Of a stretch of 64,000 nt of DNA, positions 1-8,663 are shown one piece after another. This DNA is from Thiomicrorhabdus cannonii (GTDB lineage: Bacteria; Pseudomonadota; Gammaproteobacteria; Thiomicrospirales; Thiomicrospiraceae). Under the pieces are notes generated by a model. It did no database searches. It was not told where the DNA came from and saw nothing but the letters and a program-made list of their open reading frames with translations. Within the stretch, counting starts at the first letter, position 1. The number at the start of each line of letters is the position of its first letter. A program made the position numbers and the translations under genes. The stretch spans positions 62,001 to 126,000 of the forward strand of contig NZ_JACBGH010000005.1 of assembly GCF_013391695.1 (NCBI RefSeq). Reading direction: 5' to 3'.

Positions 1-57
1 ATGCACAGAAACACCAGCGCAACCGCACGCGCACCAAAGGGCATGGCTGATGCCTAA
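1..57 (+). CDS. 3' end of an upstream gene, possibly rimK
   Basis: An open frame enters from the left edge and ends at TAA 55-57, giving an 18-residue tail ending in KGMADA. It overlaps the next gene by 8 bases. Genes of the next family often follow rimK (ribosomal protein S6 glutamate ligase), so this may be the RimK C-terminus. The identity is inferred from context only; the tail itself carries no diagnostic motif. Confidence 0.4.
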   Translation: MHRNTSATARAPKGMADA

Positions 58-1114
58 GCGCAATGCGCCCATCACCATCGGCGGGGTCACGGTCACCCCC
101 GGCACGCGCCGCACCATTGATCTGACCATCGGCAAACTCTACACGCATAGTGAGCTGACCATGCCGGTGCAGGTGTGGTGCGGCAAACAATCCGGCCCGG
201 TGCTGTTTATCAGTGCCGCCATTCACGGCGACGAACTCAACGGGGTGGAGATCATCCGCCGCTTGTTGAAAGTGAAGGCGCTGGAGCGCTTGAAAGGCAC
301 CTTGATTACCGTGCCGATTGTCAATTTGCACGGTTTTATCAACCACAGCCGCTATCTGCCCGACAGACGCGATTTAAACCGCAGCTTTCCCGGCTCAAGT
401 TCTGGTTCCATTGCTGGACGCTTGGCGAATATCTTCCTGAATGAAATTGTCAGCAAGTCCACTCACGGCATCGATTTACACACCGGCGCAATCAACCGCA
501 GCAATCTGCCGCAAATCCGCGCCGATCTGGACGACGACTGCACACGCCGTATGGCGCAGGCGTTTGGTGCGCCTTTGATGCTCAATTCCAACTTGCGTGA
601 CGGTTCTTTGCGTGCGGCGGCGGTCAAGCGCGGCATACCGATTTTGTTGTATGAGGCGGGCGAAGCCTTGCGGTTTGATGAGGTGTCGATTCGCGCCGGC
701 GTTCACGGCATTTTGAACGTTATGCGTGAGCTGCAGATGTTGGCGCCGTCGCGCCGCAAACACATAAAACAGATGCAACCGGTGGTGGCGCGCTCCAGTT
801 TCTGGGTCAGAGCGCCGCACAGCGGTATTTTCCGTTCACTGGTCGGCGACGGCCAGCGCGTACAGGCCAATAAAACCTTGATTGGCGTGGTTTCCGATCC
901 GTTTGGCGAAACCGAGGTGGAGGTCTATTCACCGTACAGCGGTCTGGTGATCGGCCAGATGAAGATGCCGTTGGTGAATGAGGGCGAGGCGCTGTTTCAC
1001 ATTGCCAAGTTTGCGCGTACCGATATCGCGCTGGGCAAGGTCGAGGAGTTTCACGAGGAGATGTTGGACGAGTCGATTCTGCCTTACCCGACGGATGATA
1101 TTCCGTCGCTGTAA
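50..1114 (+). CDS. succinylglutamate desuccinylase/aspartoacylase family protein
   Basis: This 354-residue protein belongs to the M14-like zinc deacylase family. The zinc motif HGDE lies at residues 59-62 and a second histidine sits in GIDLHTG near residue 142; DRRDLNR around 105 fits the substrate-binding region. The C-terminal third (from about 260) looks like the barrel domain common in this family. The ATG overlaps the stop of the preceding frame, so translation is probably coupled. In many Proteobacteria this gene is partnered with rimK. The substrate is not known; it should not be called AstE, since no arginine succinyltransferase genes are nearby. Confidence 0.85.
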   Translation: MPKRNAPITIGGVTVTPGTRRTIDLTIGKLYTHSELTMPVQVWCGKQSGPVLFISAAIHGDELNGVEIIRRLLKVKALERLKGTLITVPIVNLHGFINHSRYLPDRRDLNRSFPGSSSGSIAGRLANIFLNEIVSKSTHGIDLHTGAINRSNLPQIRADLDDDCTRRMAQAFGAPLMLNSNLRDGSLRAAAVKRGIPILLYEAGEALRFDEVSIRAGVHGILNVMRELQMLAPSRRKHIKQMQPVVARSSFWVRAPHSGIFRSLVGDGQRVQANKTLIGVVSDPFGETEVEVYSPYSGLVIGQMKMPLVNEGEALFHIAKFARTDIALGKVEEFHEEMLDESILPYPTDDIPSL

Positions 1115-1116
1115 TG

Positions 1117-1135
1117 ACCCGGCCTGTTGAGTTTC
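1117..1135 (+). repeat. dispersed 19-base repeat, forward copy
   Basis: The 12-base core ACCCGGCCTGTT is exact and the GAGTTTT tail has one change at its last base. The copy sits between two convergent genes, directly after the stop at 1114. Confidence 0.85.
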
Positions 1136-1156
1136 TGCCGGCGTAAAAAAACCGGG

Positions 1157-1951
1157 TTACAAATCGTACTCTGTCAGTTCATTGTGCTCAATAATCTGGC
1201 TGATGGATTCGATATAGGTTTGTTTTAGCGCCGAATAGGGCTCCAGACCCTGCACCAGAGTCAGGCCGTTAAAGGGCTGCTTTTGCTTGCGCGCCGTCAG
1301 TCTGACGTCACGCAACGGTTTAAAGGCCGGATGACTGTTGAGCATCAGCATATAGCTTTTAACCGATTCGAGCGCATTCGCGAATTTTTTCACTTCATGG
1401 TTATCGCCCGGGCGGCGCTGTTTGGGTACCAGACCGCAACCGGGGGTGAAACACCACTGGCCGAAGAAGTTATTGGCCTGGCGGGCAAAACGCGATGTAC
1501 CCCAGGACGACTCGTTGGCCGCCTGCGCCAGCGCCAGAGATTGCGGGATCACATCAATCTTTTTGAGTAGGGTTTTCTGGGTCTGCGGCGTGATTTCCGT
1601 GTATTTCAAACGGTATTTCTGCACCAGCTCGCTGACTTTAGCGCGCTGTGTGTCGCTGAGTTGTTCAAAATTCAGGGAAGCGATCCAGCGGCGTTCCTTG
1701 AGAATCGCCTCATTGGCATGTTTAATCAGCGGACGCATAAAGGCAAAAAATGCCTGTTTCCGTTCCGATACATTGGGGATTTCGGTAAAGTTGGGCGGCG
1801 ATATCGGCTGCAGCGATGCCGGTCTGGCAGCGGATTGAATGCTCGATAAGGAGAGGTATTCGCTATCGGGAGCGGGTTGTGCGGACAGCACTTCAGCGGT
1901 TAACAGACTGATTAATAACACTAAAATCGCAGCAATGCCTTTTGCAAGCAT
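1157..1951 (-). CDS. Bax-like glucosaminidase-domain exported protein
   Basis: About 264 residues. A hydrophobic signal segment covers the first 23 residues from the ATG at 1951; an upstream TTG at 1972 would add seven residues ahead of it and is less likely. The C-terminal half carries a glucosaminidase fold, with the signature NESSWGTSRFA and a following NNFFGQWCF stretch, as in E. coli Bax and flagellar FlgJ-type hydrolases. The Glu of NESSWG is the expected catalytic acid. Predicted role: periplasmic or outer-membrane-linked cleavage of peptidoglycan glycan strands. It is convergent with the upstream deacylase gene and stands alone. Confidence 0.8.
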   Translation of the reverse strand: MLAKGIAAILVLLISLLTAEVLSAQPAPDSEYLSLSSIQSAARPASLQPISPPNFTEIPNVSERKQAFFAFMRPLIKHANEAILKERRWIASLNFEQLSDTQRAKVSELVQKYRLKYTEITPQTQKTLLKKIDVIPQSLALAQAANESSWGTSRFARQANNFFGQWCFTPGCGLVPKQRRPGDNHEVKKFANALESVKSYMLMLNSHPAFKPLRDVRLTARKQKQPFNGLTLVQGLEPYSALKQTYIESISQIIEHNELTEYDL

Positions 1952-2065
1952 AACAAAACAGCTCTCACACAAAAACGCGGATTATACCGTTAAATGCCGT
2001 AAGTGACTAATTTTAGTGTGCGTAAGAGCCTTAAGCGCGGCAAGCGGGGGCAGTAAGGCTGTTGT

Positions 2066-2084
2066 AGCCGGCCTGTTGAGTTTT
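2066..2084 (+). repeat. dispersed 19-base repeat, forward copy
   Basis: Reads AGCCGGCCTGTTGAGTTTT: one mismatch in the core and a perfect tail. It lies in the intergenic interval, not next to a stop codon. Confidence 0.75.
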
Positions 2085-2128
2085 AAAAGGTATCCATATT
2101 TTGTGATTGATAAGTTGATGAAGATTTA

Positions 2129-2303
2129 AACCACGAAGAACACGAAGAGCACTAAGAGTACGAAGTTTTTCTAAGTAATTGATATATATTCTCAACCAAT
2201 CTTATTGATTTTAAATGTTGTTAAAACCGCTTTAAAACACAAAAATAACACCAACGACTGATTAACGTTCAAATTCTTCATGCTCTTCGTGTACTCTGTG
2301 GTT
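2129..2303. repeat. inverted pair of CACGAAG-rich repeats
   Basis: The left arm (2129-2165) contains AACCACGAAGAACACGAAG and continues with AGAGC units. The right arm (2272-2303), read on the minus strand, is GAACCACAGAGTACACGAAG followed by AGCATGAAG. The arms are imperfect copies flanking about 105 bases of AT-rich sequence without a gene. It resembles a small non-autonomous element or the remnant of one. Confidence 0.55.
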
Positions 2304-2350
2304 CAATAAATCAATCATAAAATGCGGTTATCCGTTTTAAAAAGCCCAAA

Positions 2351-2389
2351 CCTTTAAAAACACAAACCGCCCGATGAATGGGCGGTTTG
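2351..2389 (-). terminator. Rho-independent terminator of the TonB receptor gene
   Basis: A perfect 10-base stem CAAACCGCCC/GGGCGGTTTG (2363-2372 with 2380-2389) is followed on the minus strand by a T-rich run. It lies about 125 bases downstream of the receptor stop codon. Confidence 0.7.
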
Positions 2390-2515
2390 CAGGTAAGACG
2401 GGTTAAAGTGATGGTTAACGTCATTAAAGCAACGTTTTTTAAAGCGTTGCTTTACCATTGCACTTAATTCATTGCCCATAAACTATCGCTTTTAACCATC
2501 GCTTTTAAACCTTGA

Positions 2516-4645
2516 TTAGAAGGTAGCTTTCACGCCGGCATACACCAAGCGGCCGCGCAGCGGTCCCCAGATGTGACCCACGTCCCAGTCTTCCGAACCG
2601 GCAGAGTCGCCGTCAAAGAACAATGGGGAATCGCCCTCAGCCGTTTGCGTATAGTCAAACAGGTTGTTGACGCCGCCATAGATTTCCCAGTTTTTATCAA
2701 TGGTTTTCGCCAGACGCAGGTCGGCGGTGAAATAGGCCGGCGAGTGATCACCCTTGCTGTCCACACCATTTGCGGCATTGTAGTGCTCGTTGTAGGCGGC
2801 GCCCGCATAATCGCGGTAATCACGTTCGCCAATCGCAGTCACCGTCAGATTGGCTTCCCAACCGTGGCCGGTGTAATCGGCCATAAGCTTCAGGCGTTCT
2901 TCAACGGGAATGACACCGAAGGTTTCACGATAGGGTTTGTCGTAAATAAATCCTTCCAGACTCGCACCGATAGACCAGTGGCCGGTGAGTTGATGGGTCA
3001 TCATGATATCGGCGTGTTGCACGGTGCCGGTGCTGTCGGAGTTGACCAGTGTCGGGCGGGCATAGTTGTCCATGTCGATAAAGGTCAGGTTTTCAACCGA
3101 CGTCCACGAATAGCTGGTTTCAAAGAAAGTTTGCGCACCGTTATAGGTCAGTGAGTAGCGTGCCGAGTTGGATTTTTCCAGTTTATCGACATCAACACCG
3201 AAGCCATCGTCGAGAATGCCGTGATCGGCTTCGAAGAACTGCAGCGGAACCCGGTAACCCTGGCCGGCCGAAAGGCGTGACGTCCAGTTGAAGTTGTGGT
3301 CGTATTTAATATGCAGACGCGGGGCCAGAACAGTTTCGTCAAACGATTTGTTCTGATCCACAAAATCGACTTCGATTTTATCCGCACGCAGCGCCGCCGA
3401 AATCTCAAGATTGGAAGCCGGTGTCCAGATGTCGCGCAGGTAGACGCCGGTGGTGGTCATGTCGTAGGAGTCGTCGGCGGGATGGGAACCACCTGCGGAT
3501 TCGGAACGCATTTTATCGGTTTTGAAGTCCGCGCCGAAGGTCAGGGCGTTTTTGTCGTTGAGAAAATAATCGCCGCGCAGGTCAACGTAGTAGATGTCCT
3601 GTTCGGCGCGGTAAGTGGTGCCTTCATAAATAGCATCCATTTCCGAGTCCACAACCGAGAGGGTGGCGCGCGTTTGCAGGTCGCTGTTGACGTTGTGATA
3701 CCACTTGGCTGTATATGCCTGCTTTTTGGACTCGATGTTTTCGAGGAAGTCCTTGGCGGTAGTGGTGGCCGATGGACGGTTGTTGACATTGTCATCAATA
3801 AATCCGGGGCTGGTACCGGTGTCTTGGGTGCGGGCATCCGACTTTGAGCTGGCCAGGTCACTGCCGATCATCGGACCGCCGAAAATTTCCGAGGTTTGGT
3901 TTTCAATGCGCAGTTCGACTTTGTCGGCATTGGAGAGCTCGTGCCAAATGTGCGCGGTCATGCTTTCGTTGCTCAACGCCGGGGATTCGTTGACGTTGTT
4001 ATTGTCCTGATCATACTGATCCAGATTGTCAGATTGGGCGGATACCGCCAGCGCGGTTTTGTTGTCCTGGCTGACTTTGGTGCCGGCCAGTTGATATTTG
4101 TGATAGCCCTGGTTACCTTTGGACAGATCGATGGTCAAGGCATCCTTGCGCGGCTTGGAAGTGACCACATTGATTACGCCGCCGATTGCTTCGGAAGCGA
4201 TCAGGGAGGCGCCCGCGCCGCGCGAGATCTCAATCGCACTCACACCCGCCATCGGAATGGCGTCAAAACCGTAGAACCCTTCCACAATCGAACTGTTGGG
4301 TACGCCGTTCATCAAGAGTGTGGTGTGTTCGCCTTTTAAACCATTGAGCATAACGCGCTTCACACCGCACATTGAGCATTCGGTGCTGACTTTAACGCCG
4401 GGCTCGTCTTCAATCGCCTGTGCTAGATTGGCGGCTTGTTTCTTTTCGATTTTTTTCTGATTGATGACGTCGGTTTGAATGATGTCATCTTTGACTTGCA
4501 GCAGTCGGTTGTCGGACTTGGCAGAGCTTTGAGCGGAAACGTCAATGGTGCTTAAGCGCTCGACTTCCTGTGCCGCCATAACAGGGGAGGCTGACACTGA
4601 TGCTATAGCAGCAGCGATTAAAGTGCGACGGGCGGTGAATATCAT
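2516..4645 (-). CDS. TonB-dependent outer membrane receptor
   Basis: The protein has 709 residues with a signal peptide of about 24 residues ending PVMAA. A plug domain follows (roughly 45-165), containing the classic EISRGAGASL and GGVINVVTSKP motifs, and then a 22-strand-type barrel ending in an aromatic residue (VYAGVKATF). The plug contains CSMC (Cys90 and Cys93) just before GVKRVMLNGLKGEHTT; such a CxxC is unusual in receptor plugs and may bind metal or form a disulfide. A Fur-box-like site lies in the upstream region, so iron or haem/siderophore uptake is likely. The ligand cannot be told from sequence, and no TonB/ExbBD or ABC genes are adjacent. Confidence 0.9.
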   Translation of the reverse strand: MIFTARRTLIAAAIASVSASPVMAAQEVERLSTIDVSAQSSAKSDNRLLQVKDDIIQTDVINQKKIEKKQAANLAQAIEDEPGVKVSTECSMCGVKRVMLNGLKGEHTTLLMNGVPNSSIVEGFYGFDAIPMAGVSAIEISRGAGASLIASEAIGGVINVVTSKPRKDALTIDLSKGNQGYHKYQLAGTKVSQDNKTALAVSAQSDNLDQYDQDNNNVNESPALSNESMTAHIWHELSNADKVELRIENQTSEIFGGPMIGSDLASSKSDARTQDTGTSPGFIDDNVNNRPSATTTAKDFLENIESKKQAYTAKWYHNVNSDLQTRATLSVVDSEMDAIYEGTTYRAEQDIYYVDLRGDYFLNDKNALTFGADFKTDKMRSESAGGSHPADDSYDMTTTGVYLRDIWTPASNLEISAALRADKIEVDFVDQNKSFDETVLAPRLHIKYDHNFNWTSRLSAGQGYRVPLQFFEADHGILDDGFGVDVDKLEKSNSARYSLTYNGAQTFFETSYSWTSVENLTFIDMDNYARPTLVNSDSTGTVQHADIMMTHQLTGHWSIGASLEGFIYDKPYRETFGVIPVEERLKLMADYTGHGWEANLTVTAIGERDYRDYAGAAYNEHYNAANGVDSKGDHSPAYFTADLRLAKTIDKNWEIYGGVNNLFDYTQTAEGDSPLFFDGDSAGSEDWDVGHIWGPLRGRLVYAGVKATF

Positions 4646-4724
4646 GTTTTCTTCCTAAAATTACAAATAATAACGATTCGTGTTTGCATATATTAATCAA
4701 AACAAAGCCAATGTCAATGCAACT

Positions 4725-4743
4725 GATAATGATTTCTATTAAT
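4725..4743. promoter_or_regulatory. candidate Fur box
   Basis: GATAATGATTTCTATTAAT matches 13 of 19 positions of the Fur consensus GATAATGATAATCATTATC, with the first nine bases exact. It lies about 80 bases upstream of the receptor start and about 100 upstream of the divergent small gene, so it could control both. Confidence 0.55.
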
Positions 4744-4846
4744 AATTCTTTTCGATTTTGATAAAATAAACTTAAGCACTTTGTTTTATTGAAATTTTTG
4801 AATCAGATCGGTCGTCAGAAATATAAGCCTGCAGGAGGGATGGAAA

Positions 4847-5083
4847 ATGAGTGTCAATATCAGTTTGGACGAAAAACAGTTGGCCGCCATATTTGCGGCC
4901 GGGGTGTTGCATCCCAGCGAATTGAAATGCTTGGACAGCGCCTCACGCGACATTGTCAAAAAGCTCTGCTTGAGAATGTGCCAGCCCAAGTCTTGCCATG
5001 CCTGTGAAAACCATCATTTGTGCGGCGTCAGTGCGGGAACAAGCAAACCGTTAAGCCGTGTGGAGGTGGCTTTGCCGCGCTAG
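4847..5083 (+). CDS. small cysteine-rich protein of unknown function
   Basis: A 78-residue protein with a clear ribosome-binding site (AGGAGGG, 4835-4841) before its ATG. Six cysteines cluster at 28, 41, 45, 50, 53 and 59, including SCHAC, with a histidine pair at 56-57. This suggests a metal or Fe-S site. The N-terminal half is a short amphipathic helix. It is divergent from the TonB receptor, and the candidate Fur box lies between them, so it may be an iron-responsive accessory. I do not recognise the family. Confidence 0.65.
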   Translation: MSVNISLDEKQLAAIFAAGVLHPSELKCLDSASRDIVKKLCLRMCQPKSCHACENHHLCGVSAGTSKPLSRVEVALPR

Positions 5084-5200
5084 TTTTCAGGCAATATCAA
5101 AGCCGATCGGCGGCCTTTTATTTAAGCGGTTTTTTAGAGGTGAATCGACATAATCAGTTACAATAGCCGGATTTGGTTTTATTAAGGTGAGAACACGATT

Positions 5201-6574
5201 ATGTCAAAGCAGCAGCCGACCGTTGGCGTGATTAGTTTGGGTTGCCCCAAAGCAACGGTGGATACAGAACGCATCCTGACGCAACTGCGTAGCGAAGGCT
5301 ATCAGCTAACCAACTCCTATGAAGATGCCGATACGGTCATCGTCAATACCTGCGGGTTTATCGACAGCGCCGTGCAGGAGTCGTTGGATACCATCGGCGA
5401 AGCGCTGGAGGAAAACGGCAAGGTCATCGTGACCGGCTGCCTGGGCGCGCGCGAAGAAGAGATTCTGAAAGTGCATCCAAAGGTGCTGTCTGTCACCGGC
5501 CCTGCGGCTTACGAGCAGGTCGTGCAAGCGGTACATGACGTGATTGCGCCGCCGGCTCACAATCCGTTTGTGGATCTGGTGCCGCCGCAAGGCATCAAGC
5601 TGACGCCCAAGCATTACGCCTATCTGAAAATTTCAGAAGGCTGCAACCACCGTTGCACCTTCTGCATTATCCCGTCCATGCGCGGCGACTTGGTGAGCCG
5701 TCCGGTTTCCGATGTGTTGACAGAAGCCAAAAAGTTGAAAGCGGCCGGCGTCAAGGAGCTGTTGGTGGTGTCGCAAGACACCGCCGCTTATGGCGTGGAC
5801 GTTAAATACAAAACCGAGTTCGCGGACGGACGTCCCACCAAAACCTCGATGGTCGGTCTGTGCGAAGCGTTGGGCGAACTGGGCGGCGTGGACGAATTCT
5901 GGGTGCGTCTGCATTATGTTTATCCGTATCCCAACGTTGAAGAAGTCATTCCATTAATGGCCGCCGGTAAAATCCTGCCTTATCTGGATATGCCGTTGCA
6001 GCACGCCAATCCGCGTATTTTGAAAGCGATGAAGCGCCCTGGCAATGTCGAAAAGACGCTGGAGCGTATCAAGAAATGGCGTGAGCAGGTGCCTAATTTG
6101 ACGATCCGCTCGACGTTTATCGTCGGCTTCCCGGGCGAAACCGAAGAAGAATTCCAGGATTTGTTGGATTTCCTTGAGGAAGCGCAGTTGGATCGCGTCG
6201 GCTGTTTCCAATACTCGCCGGTTGAAGGCGCGGTGGCCAATGATCTGGCGCCGCCGGTGCCGGATGACGTCAAGCAGGAGCGTTGGGAGCGTTTTATGGA
6301 AACCCAGCAGCGCATCAGTGCCGACAAGATGCAGGCCAAGGTTGGCCAGATTATGACGGTGCTGGTGGATGAAATCGACGATGAAGGCGCGATTGCCCGT
6401 TCCATGGCGGATGCGCCGGAGATCGACGGTTTGGTGTTTATTGAAGACGGCTTCCATCTGCAGCCCGGCCAGTTCGTCAAGGTGGAGATTGTCGCCGCCG
6501 ACGAATACGACCTGTGGGCCAGACCGGTTGAGGAGTTCGTTGAGCAGGAAACGGCTTATGTAGAACTGGGTTAA
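5201..6574 (+). CDS. rimO: ribosomal protein S12 methylthiotransferase RimO
   Basis: A radical-SAM methylthiotransferase of 457 residues that adds a methylthio group to an aspartate of ribosomal protein S12. The N-terminal MTTase domain has its cluster cysteines at 15, 51 and 80. The radical-SAM CxxxCxxC motif is CNHRCTFC (Cys148, 152, 155), and a C-terminal TRAM domain spans about 385-450. The length is slightly above E. coli RimO. GGTGAGA upstream of the ATG serves as ribosome-binding site. The E. coli partner YcaO is encoded about 53 kb away in this same window. Confidence 0.97.
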   Translation: MSKQQPTVGVISLGCPKATVDTERILTQLRSEGYQLTNSYEDADTVIVNTCGFIDSAVQESLDTIGEALEENGKVIVTGCLGAREEEILKVHPKVLSVTGPAAYEQVVQAVHDVIAPPAHNPFVDLVPPQGIKLTPKHYAYLKISEGCNHRCTFCIIPSMRGDLVSRPVSDVLTEAKKLKAAGVKELLVVSQDTAAYGVDVKYKTEFADGRPTKTSMVGLCEALGELGGVDEFWVRLHYVYPYPNVEEVIPLMAAGKILPYLDMPLQHANPRILKAMKRPGNVEKTLERIKKWREQVPNLTIRSTFIVGFPGETEEEFQDLLDFLEEAQLDRVGCFQYSPVEGAVANDLAPPVPDDVKQERWERFMETQQRISADKMQAKVGQIMTVLVDEIDDEGAIARSMADAPEIDGLVFIEDGFHLQPGQFVKVEIVAADEYDLWARPVEEFVEQETAYVELG

Positions 6575-6601
6575 CCCGCTCTGAATGTTTGGTTCCCAAT
6601 T

Positions 6602-6639
6602 AACCGCGAAGTATCCCTGCGATGCTTCGCGGTTTTTTT
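6602..6639 (+). terminator. Rho-independent terminator after rimO
   Basis: A 10-base stem AACCGCGAAG/CTTCGCGGTT (6602-6611 with 6625-6634) is followed by a run of seven T. Confidence 0.9.
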
Positions 6640-6664
6640 GTTTGCGGTGTTTGAATTTCATCTA

Positions 6665-6730
6665 ATAGTTTAAAACTATCAATTTCATTTAAATAATTGA
6701 CTTGAGCGATAAGTAGGGTGGGCGTATAGT
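6665..6730 (+). promoter_or_regulatory. OxyR-like site and sigma-70 promoter of the peroxiredoxin gene
   Basis: ATAGTTTAAAACTAT (6665-6679) matches the OxyR half-site ATAG-N-T-NNN-A-N-CTAT exactly. A weak second half-site may follow seven bases later. Directly downstream lies a promoter, TTGAGC (6702-6707), 17-base spacer, TATAGT (6725-6730). The placement just upstream of the -35 box is the usual activator position. That OxyR acts here is inference. Confidence 0.6.
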
Positions 6731-6800
6731 TGCACTCAAGCATTAAATAATCTTGTGCTTGAACTAGAATAATTTATCGTTACTCATTAGGAGAAATAAG

Positions 6801-7445
6801 ATGGAATCACAAGTTATCTCTTTACCACGTTTGAATGAAGCAGCTCCAGCATTTGATGCAGTTACCACTCACGGCCGCAAAACATTGGCGGACTACAAAG
6901 GCAAGTGGCTGATCCTGTTCTCCCATCCAGCCGACTTCACGCCTGTTTGTACCACTGAATTCATGGCGTTCCAGGCTCGCAAACCACAGTTCGACGCACT
7001 TAACTGCGAACTTTTGGGTCTGTCTATCGACTCTCACCACTCGCACAACGCTTGGGTGCTGAACATCAAAGAGAAATTTGGTGTAGATATCGAATTCCCG
7101 ATTATCGCCGATTTGGACATGAAAGTGGCGACGACTTACGGCATGGTTCACCCAGGTGCGGCAGATACCTCTGCGGTACGTGCTACCTTCATTATCGACG
7201 ACAAAGGTGTATTGCGCGCGATGATGTACTACCCGATGAGCAACGGCCGTTCAATGGACGAGTTCGTGCGTCTGGTTAAAGCGATGCAAACATCCGACGC
7301 ACACGCTTGTGCCACGCCAGAAGCCTGGCAGCCAGGTGACAAAGTCATCGTTCCTCCTGCGGCAACGGTTGAAGAAGCCAAAGCGCGCATGGCGTCCGGC
7401 GAGTATGAGTGTGTTGACTTCTACTTCTGCAAAAAGTCTATCTAA
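6801..7445 (+). CDS. peroxiredoxin, Prx6/AhpC-TSA family
   Basis: A thiol peroxidase of 214 residues that reduces hydrogen peroxide and organic hydroperoxides. The peroxidatic cysteine is Cys50 in the signature TPVCTTE. Four further cysteines include two near the C-terminus (YECVD, FCKK), as in the long archaeal-type Prx6 proteins that use a C-terminal resolving cysteine. The C-terminal dimerisation domain is complete. An OxyR-like site lies upstream. The ATG follows a good AGGAG site. It is flanked by terminators, so it is transcribed alone. Confidence 0.95.
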   Translation: MESQVISLPRLNEAAPAFDAVTTHGRKTLADYKGKWLILFSHPADFTPVCTTEFMAFQARKPQFDALNCELLGLSIDSHHSHNAWVLNIKEKFGVDIEFPIIADLDMKVATTYGMVHPGAADTSAVRATFIIDDKGVLRAMMYYPMSNGRSMDEFVRLVKAMQTSDAHACATPEAWQPGDKVIVPPAATVEEAKARMASGEYECVDFYFCKKSI

Positions 7446-7474
7446 TTCTATTCAACCGATAGTTGCTTTTAGCG

Positions 7475-7503
7475 AAAAAGCCATTGTTATAATGGCTTTT
7501 TTT
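7475..7503 (+). terminator. Rho-independent terminator after peroxiredoxin gene
   Basis: Stem AAAAAGCCATT/AATGGCTTTTT (7475-7485 with 7491-7501) with a 5-base loop, running into seven T. Confidence 0.9.
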
Positions 7504-7543
7504 ATAGCTTCATTTCGTCAATCTATTTTATAGGGTATTGGTT

Positions 7544-8008
7544 ATGATCAAAAAAATACTGCTTCCACTGCTGTTACTGTTGGCATTCAGCGCACAGGCC
7601 GCCGAACTCAAAAGCCTACAAGCGCACACTTTTATGGATCAATGGGATAAACCGCAAACGCTGAATGAGCAGACCGAGTGGCTGATTTTGTCGACTCATA
7701 AAGCGGGTGGTGAATGGGTCAAGAAAGCCTTGAGCGATCTGAAGATTCAGGATCTGGCTGCCAAAAACTGGCTTTATGTGGCCGATATTTCCGCTATGCC
7801 GAGCCTGATCACGCGTTTTGTCGCCATTCCTAAAATGCAGGATTACACCTTTGCGATTGCGCTCGAAAAAGAGGGCGAGGTGACCGCCAACTGGCCTAAA
7901 CAGGCCGATAAAGTCAGCGTCTACAAGCTGAAAGGGTTACAGATAGAGGAAGTTCACACGCTCGATTCCGAGCAGGCCGTGCTGAACTTTATCAAACTCA
8001 TCAAATAA
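7544..8008 (+). CDS. exported protein of unknown function
   Basis: The ATG at 7544 gives 154 residues with a clear signal peptide (IKKILLPLLLLLAFSAQA, cleavage near 20). The mature part is about 135 residues and looks like a compact alpha/beta fold: WLILSTHKAGGEWVKKAL, then a region ending in FIKLIK. Its layout recalls thioredoxin-like periplasmic proteins, but no CxxC is present and there is no cysteine in the mature chain. Function unknown. An inverted repeat terminator follows directly. Confidence 0.7.
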   Translation: MIKKILLPLLLLLAFSAQAAELKSLQAHTFMDQWDKPQTLNEQTEWLILSTHKAGGEWVKKALSDLKIQDLAAKNWLYVADISAMPSLITRFVAIPKMQDYTFAIALEKEGEVTANWPKQADKVSVYKLKGLQIEEVHTLDSEQAVLNFIKLIK

Positions 8009-8014
8009 AAGCAG

Positions 8015-8052
8015 TCAACCCGGCCTGTTGAGTTTTGAACAGGCCGGGTTGA
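8015..8052 (+). terminator. terminator made from two facing copies of the dispersed repeat
   Basis: A forward copy (8018-8036, perfect 19-base match) and a reverse core (8038-8049) make a perfect 15-base stem TCAACCCGGCCTGTT/AACAGGCCGGGTTGA with an 8-base loop. It follows the upstream stop by 7 bases. T-content after the stem is modest. Confidence 0.75.
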
Positions 8053-8074
8053 GTTGTTTCAGGTTATTGCCGCT

Positions 8075-8575
8075 ATGAGTCAATGCAACGGCTTTCGGCC
8101 GATTGAACCGCTTTCAGCCAAGGTCTTGATTCTGGGCACCATGCCGAGTGTCGAATCGCTCAATCAAGCCTTTTATTATGCCCACCCGCGCAACGCCTTC
8201 TGGCCGATTATGCAAAAGCTGCTGGGTCGTGCTTTGTCGTCCGTTGAAGAAAAAACCGCCTCTTTGCAAGAAGCCGGCATTTTTTTATGGGATGTGCTCG
8301 AAGCCTGTCATCGCCAGGGCAGTCTGGACAGTGCCATTCAACAACCGCAAGCCAATGACTTCACTTGGATTTTTGCCAAACATCCCCATTTAAAAACCGT
8401 GATATTCAACGGTAAAGCCGCCGAAACGCTCTTCAAACGCCATGTGCTCAAAGCGCAAACCTTGCCGCACGATTTGCAGTTTTTTACCTTGCCCTCCACC
8501 AGCCCGGCTAACGCACGTTTAAGTTTTGAAGATAAATACTTGTTATGGCAAGAAAAACTGGCCGAATTGTTGTAG
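8075..8575 (+). CDS. DNA-deoxyinosine/uracil glycosylase family protein
   Basis: Starting at the ATG at 8075 gives 166 residues; a TTG at 8054 would overlap the upstream terminator and is less likely. The N-terminal block VLILGTMPSVESLNQAFYYAHPRNAFW is that of the hypoxanthine/deoxyinosine branch of the uracil-DNA glycosylase superfamily, with GTMPS as motif 1 and HPRNAFW following. LPSTSPANA near the C-terminus is motif 2. Predicted role: excision of deaminated bases from DNA. It lies just downstream of a terminator and may start its own unit. Confidence 0.85.
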   Translation: MSQCNGFRPIEPLSAKVLILGTMPSVESLNQAFYYAHPRNAFWPIMQKLLGRALSSVEEKTASLQEAGIFLWDVLEACHRQGSLDSAIQQPQANDFTWIFAKHPHLKTVIFNGKAAETLFKRHVLKAQTLPHDLQFFTLPSTSPANARLSFEDKYLLWQEKLAELL

Positions 8576-8663
8576 AATACGCGCCACACTTTCAAACTCG
8601 TTATGTGACGTTTTTTAGAAGTTCTTTAAATCCTTACCAATTCATAACTTTAGGAGATTTGCC

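Larger units (their letters stand above)
1952..2515. other. non-coding AT-rich interval with inverted repeats
   Basis: No credible gene is visible in these 564 bases. The interval holds one dispersed 19-base repeat (2066-2084), an inverted pair of CACGAAGA-type repeats (2129-2303), a terminator hairpin (2351-2389) and a further perfect 10-base inverted repeat TAAAGCAACG/CGTTGCTTTA at 2425-2454 with a 10-base loop. Confidence 0.7.

Noticed and set aside
5954-6661. Long open frame (235 codons) on the minus strand opposite rimO
   Set aside because: It lies antisense to a clearly conserved gene, has no recognisable protein features and no ribosome-binding site; it reflects the codon bias of rimO.
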